This document shows, piece after piece, positions 14,111 through 21,218 of a DNA stretch of 21,218 nucleotides. Both the position numbers and the translations under genes were made by a program. The notes beneath the pieces were generated by a model. That model was not told the origin of the DNA and searched no databases. It saw nothing but the letters and a program-made list of their open reading frames with translations. This DNA is from Candidatus Culexmicrobium profundum. GTDB taxonomy: Archaea > Thermoproteota > Methanomethylicia > Culexarchaeales > Culexmicrobiaceae. Numbering within the stretch: the stretch's first letter is position 1; each line of letters begins with the position of its first letter. The stretch lies in assembly GCA_025061245.1 (NCBI GenBank), contig JANZKD010000015.1:1-21218 (forward strand). The letters run 5' to 3'.

Positions 14111-14867
14111 TACTCTCCTCCTCCTTAACTTCTTCAATAATAGAAAGATGCTTCTTTAAAGCATTCAACTGGAATTCATAAATCTTCTCACATGCACTAA
14201 TAGCCTTCTTAAAGGCTTCATCAAACTCCTCTCTAGTTAAAATTCCATCCATTTGCAGTAAGGTAACAACCTTCTTATTCGGCATGTATGCTACTGGCAT
14301 GTCTACTTCACCATACTTATCCTCAGCATCGCAAAGATCCACTACAATCTTACCATCAACTTTACCTACAGCGCAAGCCGCCACCAAGTCCCTCATTGGA
14401 ATACCAGCATGAGCAAGTGCCACCGAGGCAGCTGTAACTGCGGCACATCTCGTCCCACCATCAGCTTCCAACACTTCAATAAAAATGTCAATTGAAGTCC
14501 TAGGAAAACGGTCAACTAGAATTGCTGGCTCTAAGGCTTCACGTATAATTTTAGACAACTCTATCTCTCTTCTTGAAGGAGCAGGCGACTTCCGCTCTTC
14601 AACAGAAAAAGGAGCCATATGATATCTACATCGTATCAAAGCCTTGTCAGGTAATGCTAAATGTCTTGGATGAAGCTCCCTAGGTCCATAAACTGCCACT
14701 AAAAGCTTACTCTTACCCTGCTGAATAAAAGCAGAACCATCAGCATTAGCCAAAACACCAACCTCAATCTTTACTGGCCTCAACTCGTCCAGTTTCCTTC
14801 CATCAACCCTCAACCCATCCTCAGTAACTAGGGAAATCTTATCATTCTCCATCTCACTCAACTCCAT
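14103..14867 (-). CDS. rrp41: Exosome complex catalytic subunit Rrp41
   Basis: This is the phosphorolytic 3'-5' exoribonuclease subunit of the archaeal exosome. The RNase PH fold shows RVDGRKLDELRP near the N-terminus, the RNA- and phosphate-contacting PSRREIELSK, the phosphate loop GGTRCAAVTAAS, and the catalytic acidic segment EDKYGEVDMPVA. Candidate starts are GTG 14870, ATG 14867 and ATG 14852; none has a clear SD. A TATA-like TTATAT near 14900-14906 in the 54-base spacer after rrp4 could serve a separate transcript. All active-site residues are present. Confidence 0.95.
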   Translation of the reverse strand: MELSEMENDKISLVTEDGLRVDGRKLDELRPVKIEVGVLANADGSAFIQQGKSKLLVAVYGPRELHPRHLALPDKALIRCRYHMAPFSVEERKSPAPSRREIELSKIIREALEPAILVDRFPRTSIDIFIEVLEADGGTRCAAVTAASVALAHAGIPMRDLVAACAVGKVDGKIVVDLCDAEDKYGEVDMPVAYMPNKKVVTLLQMDGILTREEFDEAFKKAISACEKIYEFQLNALKKHLSIIEEVKEEESNG

Positions 14868-14924
14868 CACAACTAAACTATCTAGCCAAATAAGTTATTC
14901 AAGCATATAAGTTAAACGCTCCTC

Positions 14925-15623
14925 TCAAGATCTCCTCTTAGCCTTTTCCTCCTTAATTAATTGTCTAACCCGTTGAGTTAAACCTGGAATTGGAGCCTCC
15001 AAATCAATCTTCCTAATCACCTTGACAAATAATTCTTCATCCTCTAAACTCTTAGCAGAAAACCATATCCTACCATTCTGACCCACAATGATCTGGCAAT
15101 TCAACTCTTTTTTAAGCATGTTAATCATTGAACCCCTCCTACCAATTAACCTTGGAACCTTAGTGGGAGATATCTCCACAATATGTCCACCTCTAAGCTT
15201 TCCATAACCCTTACCCTTAGTAGTTAACATTGGACTCCTAGTCTTATCGAAAACAATAACCTCACCCAAAAGAATATCCCCAATATCAAAATATTTTCGA
15301 ACATGCTCTTTTGCAGGATCAATAGGCTTCGGCAAAGCATCCATAACTTGTAAAATCGCAGTATATGGAGAATTAATATCAACCTGCCAACTAGTAGGTG
15401 AATAATCCGTAATAACACCTATAACTATGTCACCAACCTTAGGTACATAATAGCCCTTAAATGCAATTACACTAATAACCCTATTCTGAATCTCAGCTAA
15501 ACCAATAACCGCCGAAAAAATCTTATCGCCTTCCTTATAGGTGTTAGCTCCACTAGCATATTTACCCTCAGCAAGCAGTTCTCCTGGAAAAACAATCTTC
15601 CTCCGCTCCACATAAATCGTCAA
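14925..15623 (-). CDS. rrp4: Exosome RNA-binding cap subunit Rrp4
   Basis: This cap protein binds RNA over the exosome pore. It has an N-terminal domain (VFPGELLAEGKY), an S1 domain (VGDIVIGVITDYS ... WQVDINSPYTA) and a KH-like domain with the GRRGSMINML loop (PRLIGRRGS) near the C-terminus, about 232 residues in all. I place the start at TTG 15623, five to six bases after GGGAGGAG. The GTG at 15641 overlaps the SBDS stop but would put the SD within the gene. It follows SBDS without a gap. Confidence 0.94.
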   Translation of the reverse strand: MTIYVERRKIVFPGELLAEGKYASGANTYKEGDKIFSAVIGLAEIQNRVISVIAFKGYYVPKVGDIVIGVITDYSPTSWQVDINSPYTAILQVMDALPKPIDPAKEHVRKYFDIGDILLGEVIVFDKTRSPMLTTKGKGYGKLRGGHIVEISPTKVPRLIGRRGSMINMLKKELNCQIIVGQNGRIWFSAKSLEDEELFVKVIRKIDLEAPIPGLTQRVRQLIKEEKAKRRS

Positions 15624-15637
15624 CCTAACTCCTCCCT

Positions 15638-16336
15638 TCACTTAACAATTTCAATTTGAGCCTCACCCTTCGATAGCTCATTAACCTTCGATATAAATGA
15701 AGGCTGCAAACCTGCAGGCATCTCAACTTCACAAAGCCAAGACCCATCTGAAAGCCATTGAGACTTATTAATAGTACCGAAACGAAACACTACACCATAA
15801 GCTCTACCAGCATATTTTGGTGGAAACTTCACTCTAATAGTTACATGAGCAATTTTAAGTGGAAGAATAGTCCTTAAAGCTTTAATAACACTTAAAGCCT
15901 GCTCATCAGCATCCCTGAAAGGATCAATAGAAACCCGAGCCTCAGACATAGCCAACTCTATACGCTTAGGAGGATGAGGAAGACCAGTCCGTGGATCAAT
16001 ACAATTCCTTGAAATAAAGCTTATTATCTGCCTCTTTTTAGCCTCAATGAGCTCCCTCCTCTGCTCAGCAGTCAACTGTAAATCTCCACGTCTAATTATC
16101 TTCTCAGCAATCTTATACAGATCAGTGGTTCCAAAAGCCTTTAACAGGGACTCCTCTGAAGCCTTAAATCCCTTCCTCGCATCTCTATAAATTATCTCAC
16201 TAACAAGAATATCATCTAAGTTAACAGGCTTCCCAGACTTAAACTTCCACGCTAAATCTGGATCCACCAAAATTTCAAAATGTTCCCCTCTAATCAATAA
16301 TCTCGCAATAACAGCTTTCTGACCACTCAATTTCAT
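15638..16336 (-). CDS. SBDS ribosome maturation protein (Sdo1 homologue)
   Basis: This is the archaeal orthologue of the Shwachman-Bodian-Diamond syndrome protein, which helps release the anti-association factor from the large subunit. The three domains are recognisable: N-terminal KAVIARLLIRGEHFEILVDPDLAW with the GKPVNLDDIL loop, a helical middle (TAEQRRELIEAKKRQIISFI, NCIDPRTGLPHPP) and a C-terminal ferredoxin-like domain. The start is ATG 16336 or, six bases further on, TTG 16330, for which GGTGAT is better placed. It lies between proteasome alpha and Rrp4, its standard archaeal position. Confidence 0.95.
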   Translation of the reverse strand: MKLSGQKAVIARLLIRGEHFEILVDPDLAWKFKSGKPVNLDDILVSEIIYRDARKGFKASEESLLKAFGTTDLYKIAEKIIRRGDLQLTAEQRRELIEAKKRQIISFISRNCIDPRTGLPHPPKRIELAMSEARVSIDPFRDADEQALSVIKALRTILPLKIAHVTIRVKFPPKYAGRAYGVVFRFGTINKSQWLSDGSWLCEVEMPAGLQPSFISKVNELSKGEAQIEIVK

Positions 16337-16360
16337 CACCGCAGACAATTCGATTTAAAT

Positions 16361-17083
16361 TTAGGTGGAAATTTTTTCAAGCCACTCAGCAATTTCCTTC
16401 TCACTCAACTTCCTAAACTTTCTATCCTTAACATCTGCAACTCCAGCCTCAAGTTTACCCGGCTCCAAGGGACCCTCCACCACTGGCTTTAAAGCATTAA
16501 TTGCAAGTATTATAGCCTCCTCCAATGTTATGTCAGGTTTATAGTTCTTCTCCAGGAAATCAATAACAGGCTGGCTACCAGCACCAATAGCCCCAGCAAT
16601 ATATCCAGCATACGCTCCACTAGGCTCAGTCATAAATAATCTCGGTCCATTATCATCAATACCGGCAATAATCAATGAAACGCCAAAGGGTCTAACACCA
16701 CCATGCTGAGTGTATAGCTGCATCAAATCACTAATCTTCCTAGTTAAAACTTCAACATCAATAGGTTCATCATAAAGCAATCTATTAATCTGAGCTTGAG
16801 TTCTAGCTCGGTCTATTAGAACTCTAGCATCCGATGGAATGCCAGCATAAGTAATCCCTATATGCTCATCAACTTTGAATATCTTCTCTATTGTACGGAA
16901 ATCAATTAATGGGGAAAGCTTCCGCTTTTCAGCCATTAAAACTACTCCAAACTTACATTTAATACCCAAGGTAGTAAAACCCTTTCTAACAGCCTCCATA
17001 GCATATTCAACTTGAAATAGTCTTCCATCAGGAGAGAATATGGTTATAGCTCTATCATAGCCCATTCCCGGTGGTGTAAATAT
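16361..17083 (-). CDS. psmA: 20S proteasome alpha subunit
   Basis: This is the outer-ring subunit of the archaeal 20S proteasome. GYDRAITIFSPDGRLFQVEYA is the alpha-subunit signature, followed by the H0 helix and the usual EKRKLSPL and GVRPFGVSL segments. The start is abnormal. Homologues begin with about eight residues before GYDRA; the codon in that position is ATA at 17083, five bases after a perfect GGAGGTGA (17089-17096). Conventional in-frame options are TTG 17104 and 17098 (upstream of or within the SD), GTG 17092 (inside the SD) and ATG 17065, which has no SD and would remove most of the gating N-terminus. I annotate from ATA 17083 as the best-supported start, and flag it as unusual. 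Confidence 0.93.
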   Translation of the reverse strand: MFTPPGMGYDRAITIFSPDGRLFQVEYAMEAVRKGFTTLGIKCKFGVVLMAEKRKLSPLIDFRTIEKIFKVDEHIGITYAGIPSDARVLIDRARTQAQINRLLYDEPIDVEVLTRKISDLMQLYTQHGGVRPFGVSLIIAGIDDNGPRLFMTEPSGAYAGYIAGAIGAGSQPVIDFLEKNYKPDITLEEAIILAINALKPVVEGPLEPGKLEAGVADVKDRKFRKLSEKEIAEWLEKIST

Positions 17084-17169
17084 TTCAATCACCTCCAAAT
17101 CCAAACGTTCTTCACTGAAATCTAGTTACTTTGAAAGATTTGAGGGCAATAAGCTTTACGGCACCTCGA

Positions 17170-17183
17170 ATATAACTTTAAAT
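17170..17183 (-). promoter_or_regulatory. Probable promoter of the proteasome-exosome superoperon
   Basis: TTTAAAGTTATAT on the minus strand lies in the 161-base spacer between psmA and TyrRS and would start transcription near 17150, leaving a leader of roughly 65 bases. It is the best TATA candidate in the spacer, although an AT-rich ATTATACTTAA slightly upstream is an alternative. Confidence 0.45.
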
Positions 17184-17265
17184 GATTAAGTATAATAAGT
17201 TAATGGAATTCAGTGGGAAAACAGCCATAATCAAGTCAAATTTAAATGAAATAGCTAAATTATTA

Positions 17266-18399
17266 TTATCTAGTTATTCTTATCTCCTCCATCTCCTCTA
17301 TAAGCTTTCTACCCCTCCCCTCAAGAAAATACTTCCTTACAGGTGCCAAAAGCTCAATTAACTTCTCTGCAACAATATTCTTTAAATCCAATGGATGAAT
17401 TTCACCTCTTTCAAAAGCCCTTTCTAGCTCCAAGTAATCTTTAAACTTAGAACGTTTACCAGTCTTCTCATTAACGATTTCAATCTCCTCAGGGAAAACC
17501 CTACAAATGACATATCTTAAAATCTCTAAAACTGGGTTTACATCAACATTTCTAAATGGACAGAAGGCTCTTCTAATCTTCATTTTAATCTCATCTTCAG
17601 TATCATGAATGAAAATTGCACTCTTAGGCTTAGATTTAGACATCTTTATCTCAATCATACCCTCCTCAAAAGCCTCTACATCACCACTTCTCTTCGCCGT
17701 TGAAATCATCTTCACATCACTCTCAGAAATATTCAAGCCCATCAACAAATGATTATGAACTGCAATGGGCTTATAACCAAAAACCTTATCTCCAATATCT
17801 ATCGCAATAACATGCGCCTTCCTCTGATCCATCCCCCCGTGAGCCAAATTAACATTTAATGTAAAAATATCAGCAACCTGCATTGGAACATAGAGAAGCT
17901 GGGCAAAATCTAGAGCCTCACCCTGCCTCCTCCCCATTATAGTAATAGAACGCCTAACCCTTGAAAGAGTAGTCTTCATTGAAGCCCTTATCACATTCTC
18001 CATATACTTTAAACCAACCTTCTCATAAAACTCAGAACCCAAAATAAACTTAGTTTTATCAGGATCTCCACCTACAACCCTTAAAGACTGCTTCAATGCC
18101 TCCTTAAAGTATCCACCAGCAACCTTCTTTATAGTATCTAAATCTCCACCAAGCTTCCTATTTATCCAAGAATGATAATCAGCCAAAAATACTATAGTAT
18201 CAACACCAGCCCTCTGAAAATCAGCAACCTTCTGCATACAAATAATCCCAGTGCCAATATGCACATAACCTGAAATTTCAAAGCCAATATAATGCCTCAA
18301 CTTCACTCCCTGACTCAAATAACTTCTCAGCCTTTCTTCAGTTAAAACCTCCTCTGTGGGAGGAGCCTTTATAAGCGAAACAATTTCATCAATGTCCAA
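17266..18399 (-). CDS. tyrS: Tyrosyl-tRNA synthetase, archaeal type
   Basis: This class I aminoacyl-tRNA synthetase charges tRNA-Tyr. Counting from GTG 18408, the HIGH-type motif is HIGTG (50-54), the TyrRS-specific MQVADIF lies at about 176-182, GGMDQRKAH at 191-199 and the KMSKS loop at 255-259. At about 377 residues it is the compact archaeal form without a C-terminal S4 domain. Archaeal TyrRS proteins begin with M-D, which matches TTG 18399 (then GAC); AGGTGAT sits four to five bases upstream of this TTG, whereas ATG 18405 is part of that SD. It is monocistronic, with AT-rich spacers on both sides. TrpRS was considered and rejected on the MQxAD and GGMDQRK motifs. Confidence 0.92.
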   Translation of the reverse strand: MDIDEIVSLIKAPPTEEVLTEERLRSYLSQGVKLRHYIGFEISGYVHIGTGIICMQKVADFQRAGVDTIVFLADYHSWINRKLGGDLDTIKKVAGGYFKEALKQSLRVVGGDPDKTKFILGSEFYEKVGLKYMENVIRASMKTTLSRVRRSITIMGRRQGEALDFAQLLYVPMQVADIFTLNVNLAHGGMDQRKAHVIAIDIGDKVFGYKPIAVHNHLLMGLNISESDVKMISTAKRSGDVEAFEEGMIEIKMSKSKPKSAIFIHDTEDEIKMKIRRAFCPFRNVDVNPVLEILRYVICRVFPEEIEIVNEKTGKRSKFKDYLELERAFERGEIHPLDLKNIVAEKLIELLAPVRKYFLEGRGRKLIEEMEEIRITR

Positions 18400-18408
18400 T
18401 GCCATCAC

Positions 18409-18682
18409 CTTACATAAACCATATCCTCAGCATAAATTAAAGCTTTAAGTAAAAGAACATTAGAAATATAAAATAAAAAATTTACTAAAACATAACTTAA
18501 CATATTTTAAATATCAAAGCATTAGAAGACCCTCCACAATCATAGACCCTCAATATCCTCACTATAACTCATTAAATCCAACCCTCATTGCAACCTCATC
18601 AATATAATCAAATTCCATCATCCACTTAAATACAATTATATAACTCCCATTCATTTAAACTATTAAAACAGAAGGGATAAAA
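18409..18682. other. AT-rich spacer between TyrRS and MFS transporter
   Basis: This is 274 bases without a convincing gene. On the minus strand TTTTATATTTC (near 18461-18471) is a plausible TATA box for TyrRS. On the plus strand TTTAAACTA (18654-18662) lies 25 bases before the MFS ATG and would give a leaderless transcript; AATTATATAA (18634-18643) is an alternative. A 19-residue minus-strand frame (18562-18621) preceded by the same TTATATAATT and continuing with protein-like sequence after a one-base shift may be a tiny decayed gene. I see no tRNA or C/D-box RNA here. Confidence 0.4.
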
Positions 18683-19942
18683 ATGAATGTTCGATTGACA
18701 TCCCTTGCAGGATTAATGTGGGCAGCAGCTTCAATGAGCGTAGGAATACTAAGCTTCACCCTATCATCCATAATAGGCTCCCTAAAAATTTCAGGTGTCA
18801 TGACACAATTAATGGCAGCTTCAACCGCAATTGGAATGCTAATCGGAGCATTAACAAGCGGTCCACTAGCAGATAAACTTGGAAGAAAGAGAGTATGCAT
18901 AATTTTAGCAATAATATTTGCAGCATCAAACATAGTCACACCAATAACTCCACTAAGCTTTCAAACAATATTCACCTTAAGATTAATATCAGGAATAGGT
19001 GTAGGAGGATTCCTCCCAATCCTAGCTGCACTAATATCCGAGTTATCAAAACCCATAGAAAGAGGGAAAAACATATGCTTCCTAGAAAGCTTCTGGGCAT
19101 ATGGATGGCTAATAGCATTAATAATAACATGGAAAATTCTACCATTATATGGATGGCAAACATCAATGGCATCAGTAGGCATAATATCACTACTCCTAAC
19201 ACTATCAGCCTACCCATTCATACCACAATCACCACGATACCTCCTACTAATCGGAGAGAAAGAAAAAGCAGTAGAGATAGCACAACAATACGAGTTAACC
19301 CTACCCAAAATAAAAACATCTAAACCAAAAATAAATGAGCAAATACAAATACTCTTCTCAAAGGAAAATAGAAGGATAACCACTGCATTATGGATCGTCT
19401 GGTTCACCATCGCAATGGGATATTATGGAATATTCATATGGCTTCCAAAAAGCATACTATCAGCAAAAATACCACTAATAAAAAGCTTCCAATACCTAGC
19501 CATAATGACCATTGCACAAATACCAGGATATTATAGTGCAGTTCTACTGGTAGAGAAAATTGGAAGAAAAATAATTCTAGGCTCATACCTAGCCCTAACT
19601 GCAATATCATCCTTCATGTATGCAAACTCAACAAACATCACAGAAATGATAATTTGGGGAAGCACACTATCATTCTTCGATCTAGGTTCATGGGCAGCAC
19701 TATACACATATACACCTGAACAATACCCCACCTATTCAAGGGGTCTCGGATCATCATGGGCTTCAGCAATAGGTAGAATAGGCGCCATCCTCGGCCCATA
19801 CATAGTCCCACCACTAATAGCCATAGGAAACTGGTTCCTAGCATTCAGCTTCTTCGCATTAATACACATCATAGGCTCAATAGCAGCATTAATGGGAAGA
19901 GAAATGAAAGGAAAAGAAATGCCAGAAATAACAGCAATCTAA
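18683..19942 (+). CDS. MFS transporter (sugar-porter / metabolite:H+ symporter type)
   Basis: This is a 12-helix secondary transporter of 419 residues in the cytoplasmic membrane. Major-facilitator marks are GPLADKLGRKR (60-70, loop 2-3), R100 in RLISGIGVGG (helix 4), PQSPRYLL (181-188, the sugar-porter PESPR position), the second-half repeat VEKIGRK (290-296) and YTPEQYPTYSRG (343-353). Such motifs occur in transporters for sugars, aromatic acids and other carboxylates; substrate cannot be called. ATG 18683 follows GGGATAAAA, and a TATA box 25 bases upstream suggests a leaderless message. It converges on the deacylase gene with 65 bases between stops. Confidence 0.88.
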   Translation: MNVRLTSLAGLMWAAASMSVGILSFTLSSIIGSLKISGVMTQLMAASTAIGMLIGALTSGPLADKLGRKRVCIILAIIFAASNIVTPITPLSFQTIFTLRLISGIGVGGFLPILAALISELSKPIERGKNICFLESFWAYGWLIALIITWKILPLYGWQTSMASVGIISLLLTLSAYPFIPQSPRYLLLIGEKEKAVEIAQQYELTLPKIKTSKPKINEQIQILFSKENRRITTALWIVWFTIAMGYYGIFIWLPKSILSAKIPLIKSFQYLAIMTIAQIPGYYSAVLLVEKIGRKIILGSYLALTAISSFMYANSTNITEMIIWGSTLSFFDLGSWAALYTYTPEQYPTYSRGLGSSWASAIGRIGAILGPYIVPPLIAIGNWFLAFSFFALIHIIGSIAALMGREMKGKEMPEITAI

Positions 19943-20007
19943 CAATAATAATCACCATATAAACTAGAGGAAATAATGGAGATGTGAAAAGTTAACATCA
20001 CCAAATG

Positions 20008-21218
20008 CTACTCAACATTATGTTTTAATACTTTTCCAGGAAGCCTACCAGTATGCCTACCCTTCTCTATCACTACTTCCCCATTTACAATGACATACTC
20101 TATCCCTTCAGGATATTGATACGGCTCCAAGTATGTCGCCCTATCAGCAATCCTCTCTAAATCAAATAGCACAACGTCAGCCCAGCATCCAAGCCTTATA
20201 AGTCCTCGATCCCATAAACCCAACTTCTGCGCTGGAAGTGAAGTCATCTTCCTAACAGCCTCTTCTACAGTCAGTATCCTAGCTCCCTCATCATACATTA
20301 ACTCTTTTCTAGAAATCCCTCTGACATACTTTCTAAAAACCATGGGAAAAGCACCATAACTTCTCGGATGATTCTTACCAACACCAAGCACACCATAAGG
20401 TGCAAATGCATATCCATCCGATCCAATCATTGAAGTTGGATGTAATAACACTCTCCTAATATCCTCCTCATTATAATAGAAGCCAACCACCTTTCCAGAA
20501 GCCTCCTCTTCAATAACGAGATCAAAGTAAGCTTCAAATGGGTCTTTACCTCTAATCTTAGCTATCTCCTCAAAATTCTTCCCAATCAGATCTCTATTTC
20601 TACTACAATCACATAATATTATTTTATTCCACATCCCCCTCTTAACTAACCCACATGGCCCTGGACCTGGAATTGGCTCCTCAATCATATCTGCTATTAT
20701 CCTCTTACGCAACTTAGGATCACTTAATCTTTCAATAATCTTCCCAGCACCACCCTCCTGAACCCATGCAGGTAGGAGGGCACTTAAGCCAGTACTTCCA
20801 GCCACATATGGATGAAGATCACAAGTAACATCTACACCGCGAAGCCTAGCCTCCTCAATCAACCTCAAAGTATCCTTAGATTTCCCCCAACCACCAATCT
20901 TAGCTGGATGATGAGATATTTGAACAGGTACACCAGCTCGCTCACCTATTTCAATTGCCTCAGCTGTAGCTTCAACAATAGTTTCCCTTTCACCTCGAAT
21001 ATGACTCGCATAAAATCCACCATACTTCGCAACAACTCTACAAAGCTCAATCAACTCCTCCTTACTGGCATACCTACCTGGAGGATACACTAATCCCGAA
21101 GACATACCGAATGCTCCAGCCTCCATAGCCTCAGCTACCAACGCCTTCATCTCATCAAGCTCATCTCTAGTTGGAGACCTACTCTCTAAACCTAAAACAC
21201 ACCTCCTAACAGTTCCAT
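20008..21218 (-). CDS. N-acyl-D-amino-acid deacylase (D-aminoacylase family), N-terminus outside window
   Basis: This amidohydrolase-superfamily enzyme hydrolyses N-acylated D-amino acids or related cyclic amides. The visible part starts in GTVRRCVLGLESRSPTRDEL and continues with EAGAFGMSSGLVYPPG, the metal-site strands FYASHIRGE and VQISHHPA, DVTCDLHPY, the catalytic-Asp motif MIGSDGYAF, and the family end CWADVVLFD ... VIVNGEVVIEKGRHTGRLPGKVL. The frame is open to base 21218, so roughly the first 100-150 residues, including the HxH metal motif, lie outside. D-aminoacylases, D-glutamate deacylases and dihydropyrimidinase-like members look alike, so the exact substrate is open. The convergent MFS gene may or may not be related. 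Confidence 0.9.
   Translation of the reverse strand, partial: GTVRRCVLGLESRSPTRDELDEMKALVAEAMEAGAFGMSSGLVYPPGRYASKEELIELCRVVAKYGGFYASHIRGERETIVEATAEAIEIGERAGVPVQISHHPAKIGGWGKSKDTLRLIEEARLRGVDVTCDLHPYVAGSTGLSALLPAWVQEGGAGKIIERLSDPKLRKRIIADMIEEPIPGPGPCGLVKRGMWNKIILCDCSRNRDLIGKNFEEIAKIRGKDPFEAYFDLVIEEEASGKVVGFYYNEEDIRRVLLHPTSMIGSDGYAFAPYGVLGVGKNHPRSYGAFPMVFRKYVRGISRKELMYDEGARILTVEEAVRKMTSLPAQKLGLWDRGLIRLGCWADVVLFDLERIADRATYLEPYQYPEGIEYVIVNGEVVIEKGRHTGRLPGKVLKHNVE

Noticed and set aside
17203..17370. 55-codon plus-strand frame starting ATG 17203 with a TATA-like CTTTAAAT 25 bases upstream
   Set aside because: The first 20 residues look plausible but most of the frame is antisense to the TyrRS 3' end, and the TATA element is the same one that serves psmA on the other strand. 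Not enough to call a gene.
18409..18682. Possible C/D-box RNA (TGATGA-like boxes on the minus strand, e.g. near 18600 and 18620)
   Set aside because: The boxes are imperfect and no CTGA box D occurs at the required spacing.
18895..19323. 142-codon plus-strand frame inside the MFS gene
   Set aside because: It is a +1 shadow of the MFS frame, rich in Asn/Thr/Ile from AT-rich codons, with no SD and no domain.

Overview
This is an archaeal chromosome segment, AT-rich and densely coded on both strands. The archaeal assignment rests on the proteasome alpha / SBDS / exosome (Rrp4-Rrp41-Rrp42) / L37Ae / Brix / Pcc1 / prefoldin / DUF3194 gene order, an archaeal P1 (L12) stalk protein, an archaeal-type TyrRS, TATA boxes about 25 nt upstream of leaderless ATGs, and GGAGGTGA-type ribosome binding sites. 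The XPF-type nuclease has no fused helicase, which is the crenarchaeal/TACK form rather than the euryarchaeal Hef form, so a Thermoproteota/TACK-level lineage is my best guess. I cannot name the genus.

Layout. Positions 1-1269 (minus) hold the 5' part of a multi-pass membrane protein gene broken by three single-base frameshifts, coupled to an intact dCMP deaminase (1269-1739). A putative orphan PD-(D/E)XK nuclease (1793-2461, minus) is divergent from a 57-residue four-cysteine protein (2552-2725, plus). Next come 6-phospho-3-hexuloisomerase (minus), a metallo-beta-lactamase-fold hydrolase (plus), an XPF-like nuclease (minus, leaderless) and ribosomal protein P1 (plus, apparently with an AUC start). 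A three-gene 2-oxoacid:ferredoxin oxidoreductase operon (alpha, beta, gamma) fills 5548-8107.

From 17.1 kb down to 8.0 kb the minus strand is one long superoperon: proteasome alpha, SBDS, Rrp4, Rrp41, Rrp42, L37Ae, Brix protein, Pcc1, prefoldin beta, DUF3194, DHH phosphoesterase, then an ECF transporter core (two ATPases and EcfT). It joins protein turnover, RNA turnover, ribosome biogenesis, tRNA modification (KEOPS) and folding. The ECF module at its end converges on, and overlaps by 74 nt, the gamma-subunit gene of the oxidoreductase. Upstream of the superoperon lies TyrRS (minus), then an AT-rich 274-nt spacer, a plus-strand MFS transporter and, running off the right end on the minus strand, an N-acyl-D-amino-acid deacylase.

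The most unusual signal is translational. The P1 and proteasome-alpha genes both carry a perfect GGAGGTGA Shine-Dalgarno followed five bases later by ATC or ATA, exactly where family alignment places the initiator methionine. Several other starts (TyrRS, Rrp4, EcfA1, Rrp42, L37Ae, XPF) also move downstream of the longest reading frame when the SD or TATA position is used. There are no tRNA or rRNA genes, CRISPR arrays or insertion sequences that I can see, and no gene-free stretch over 300 nt.
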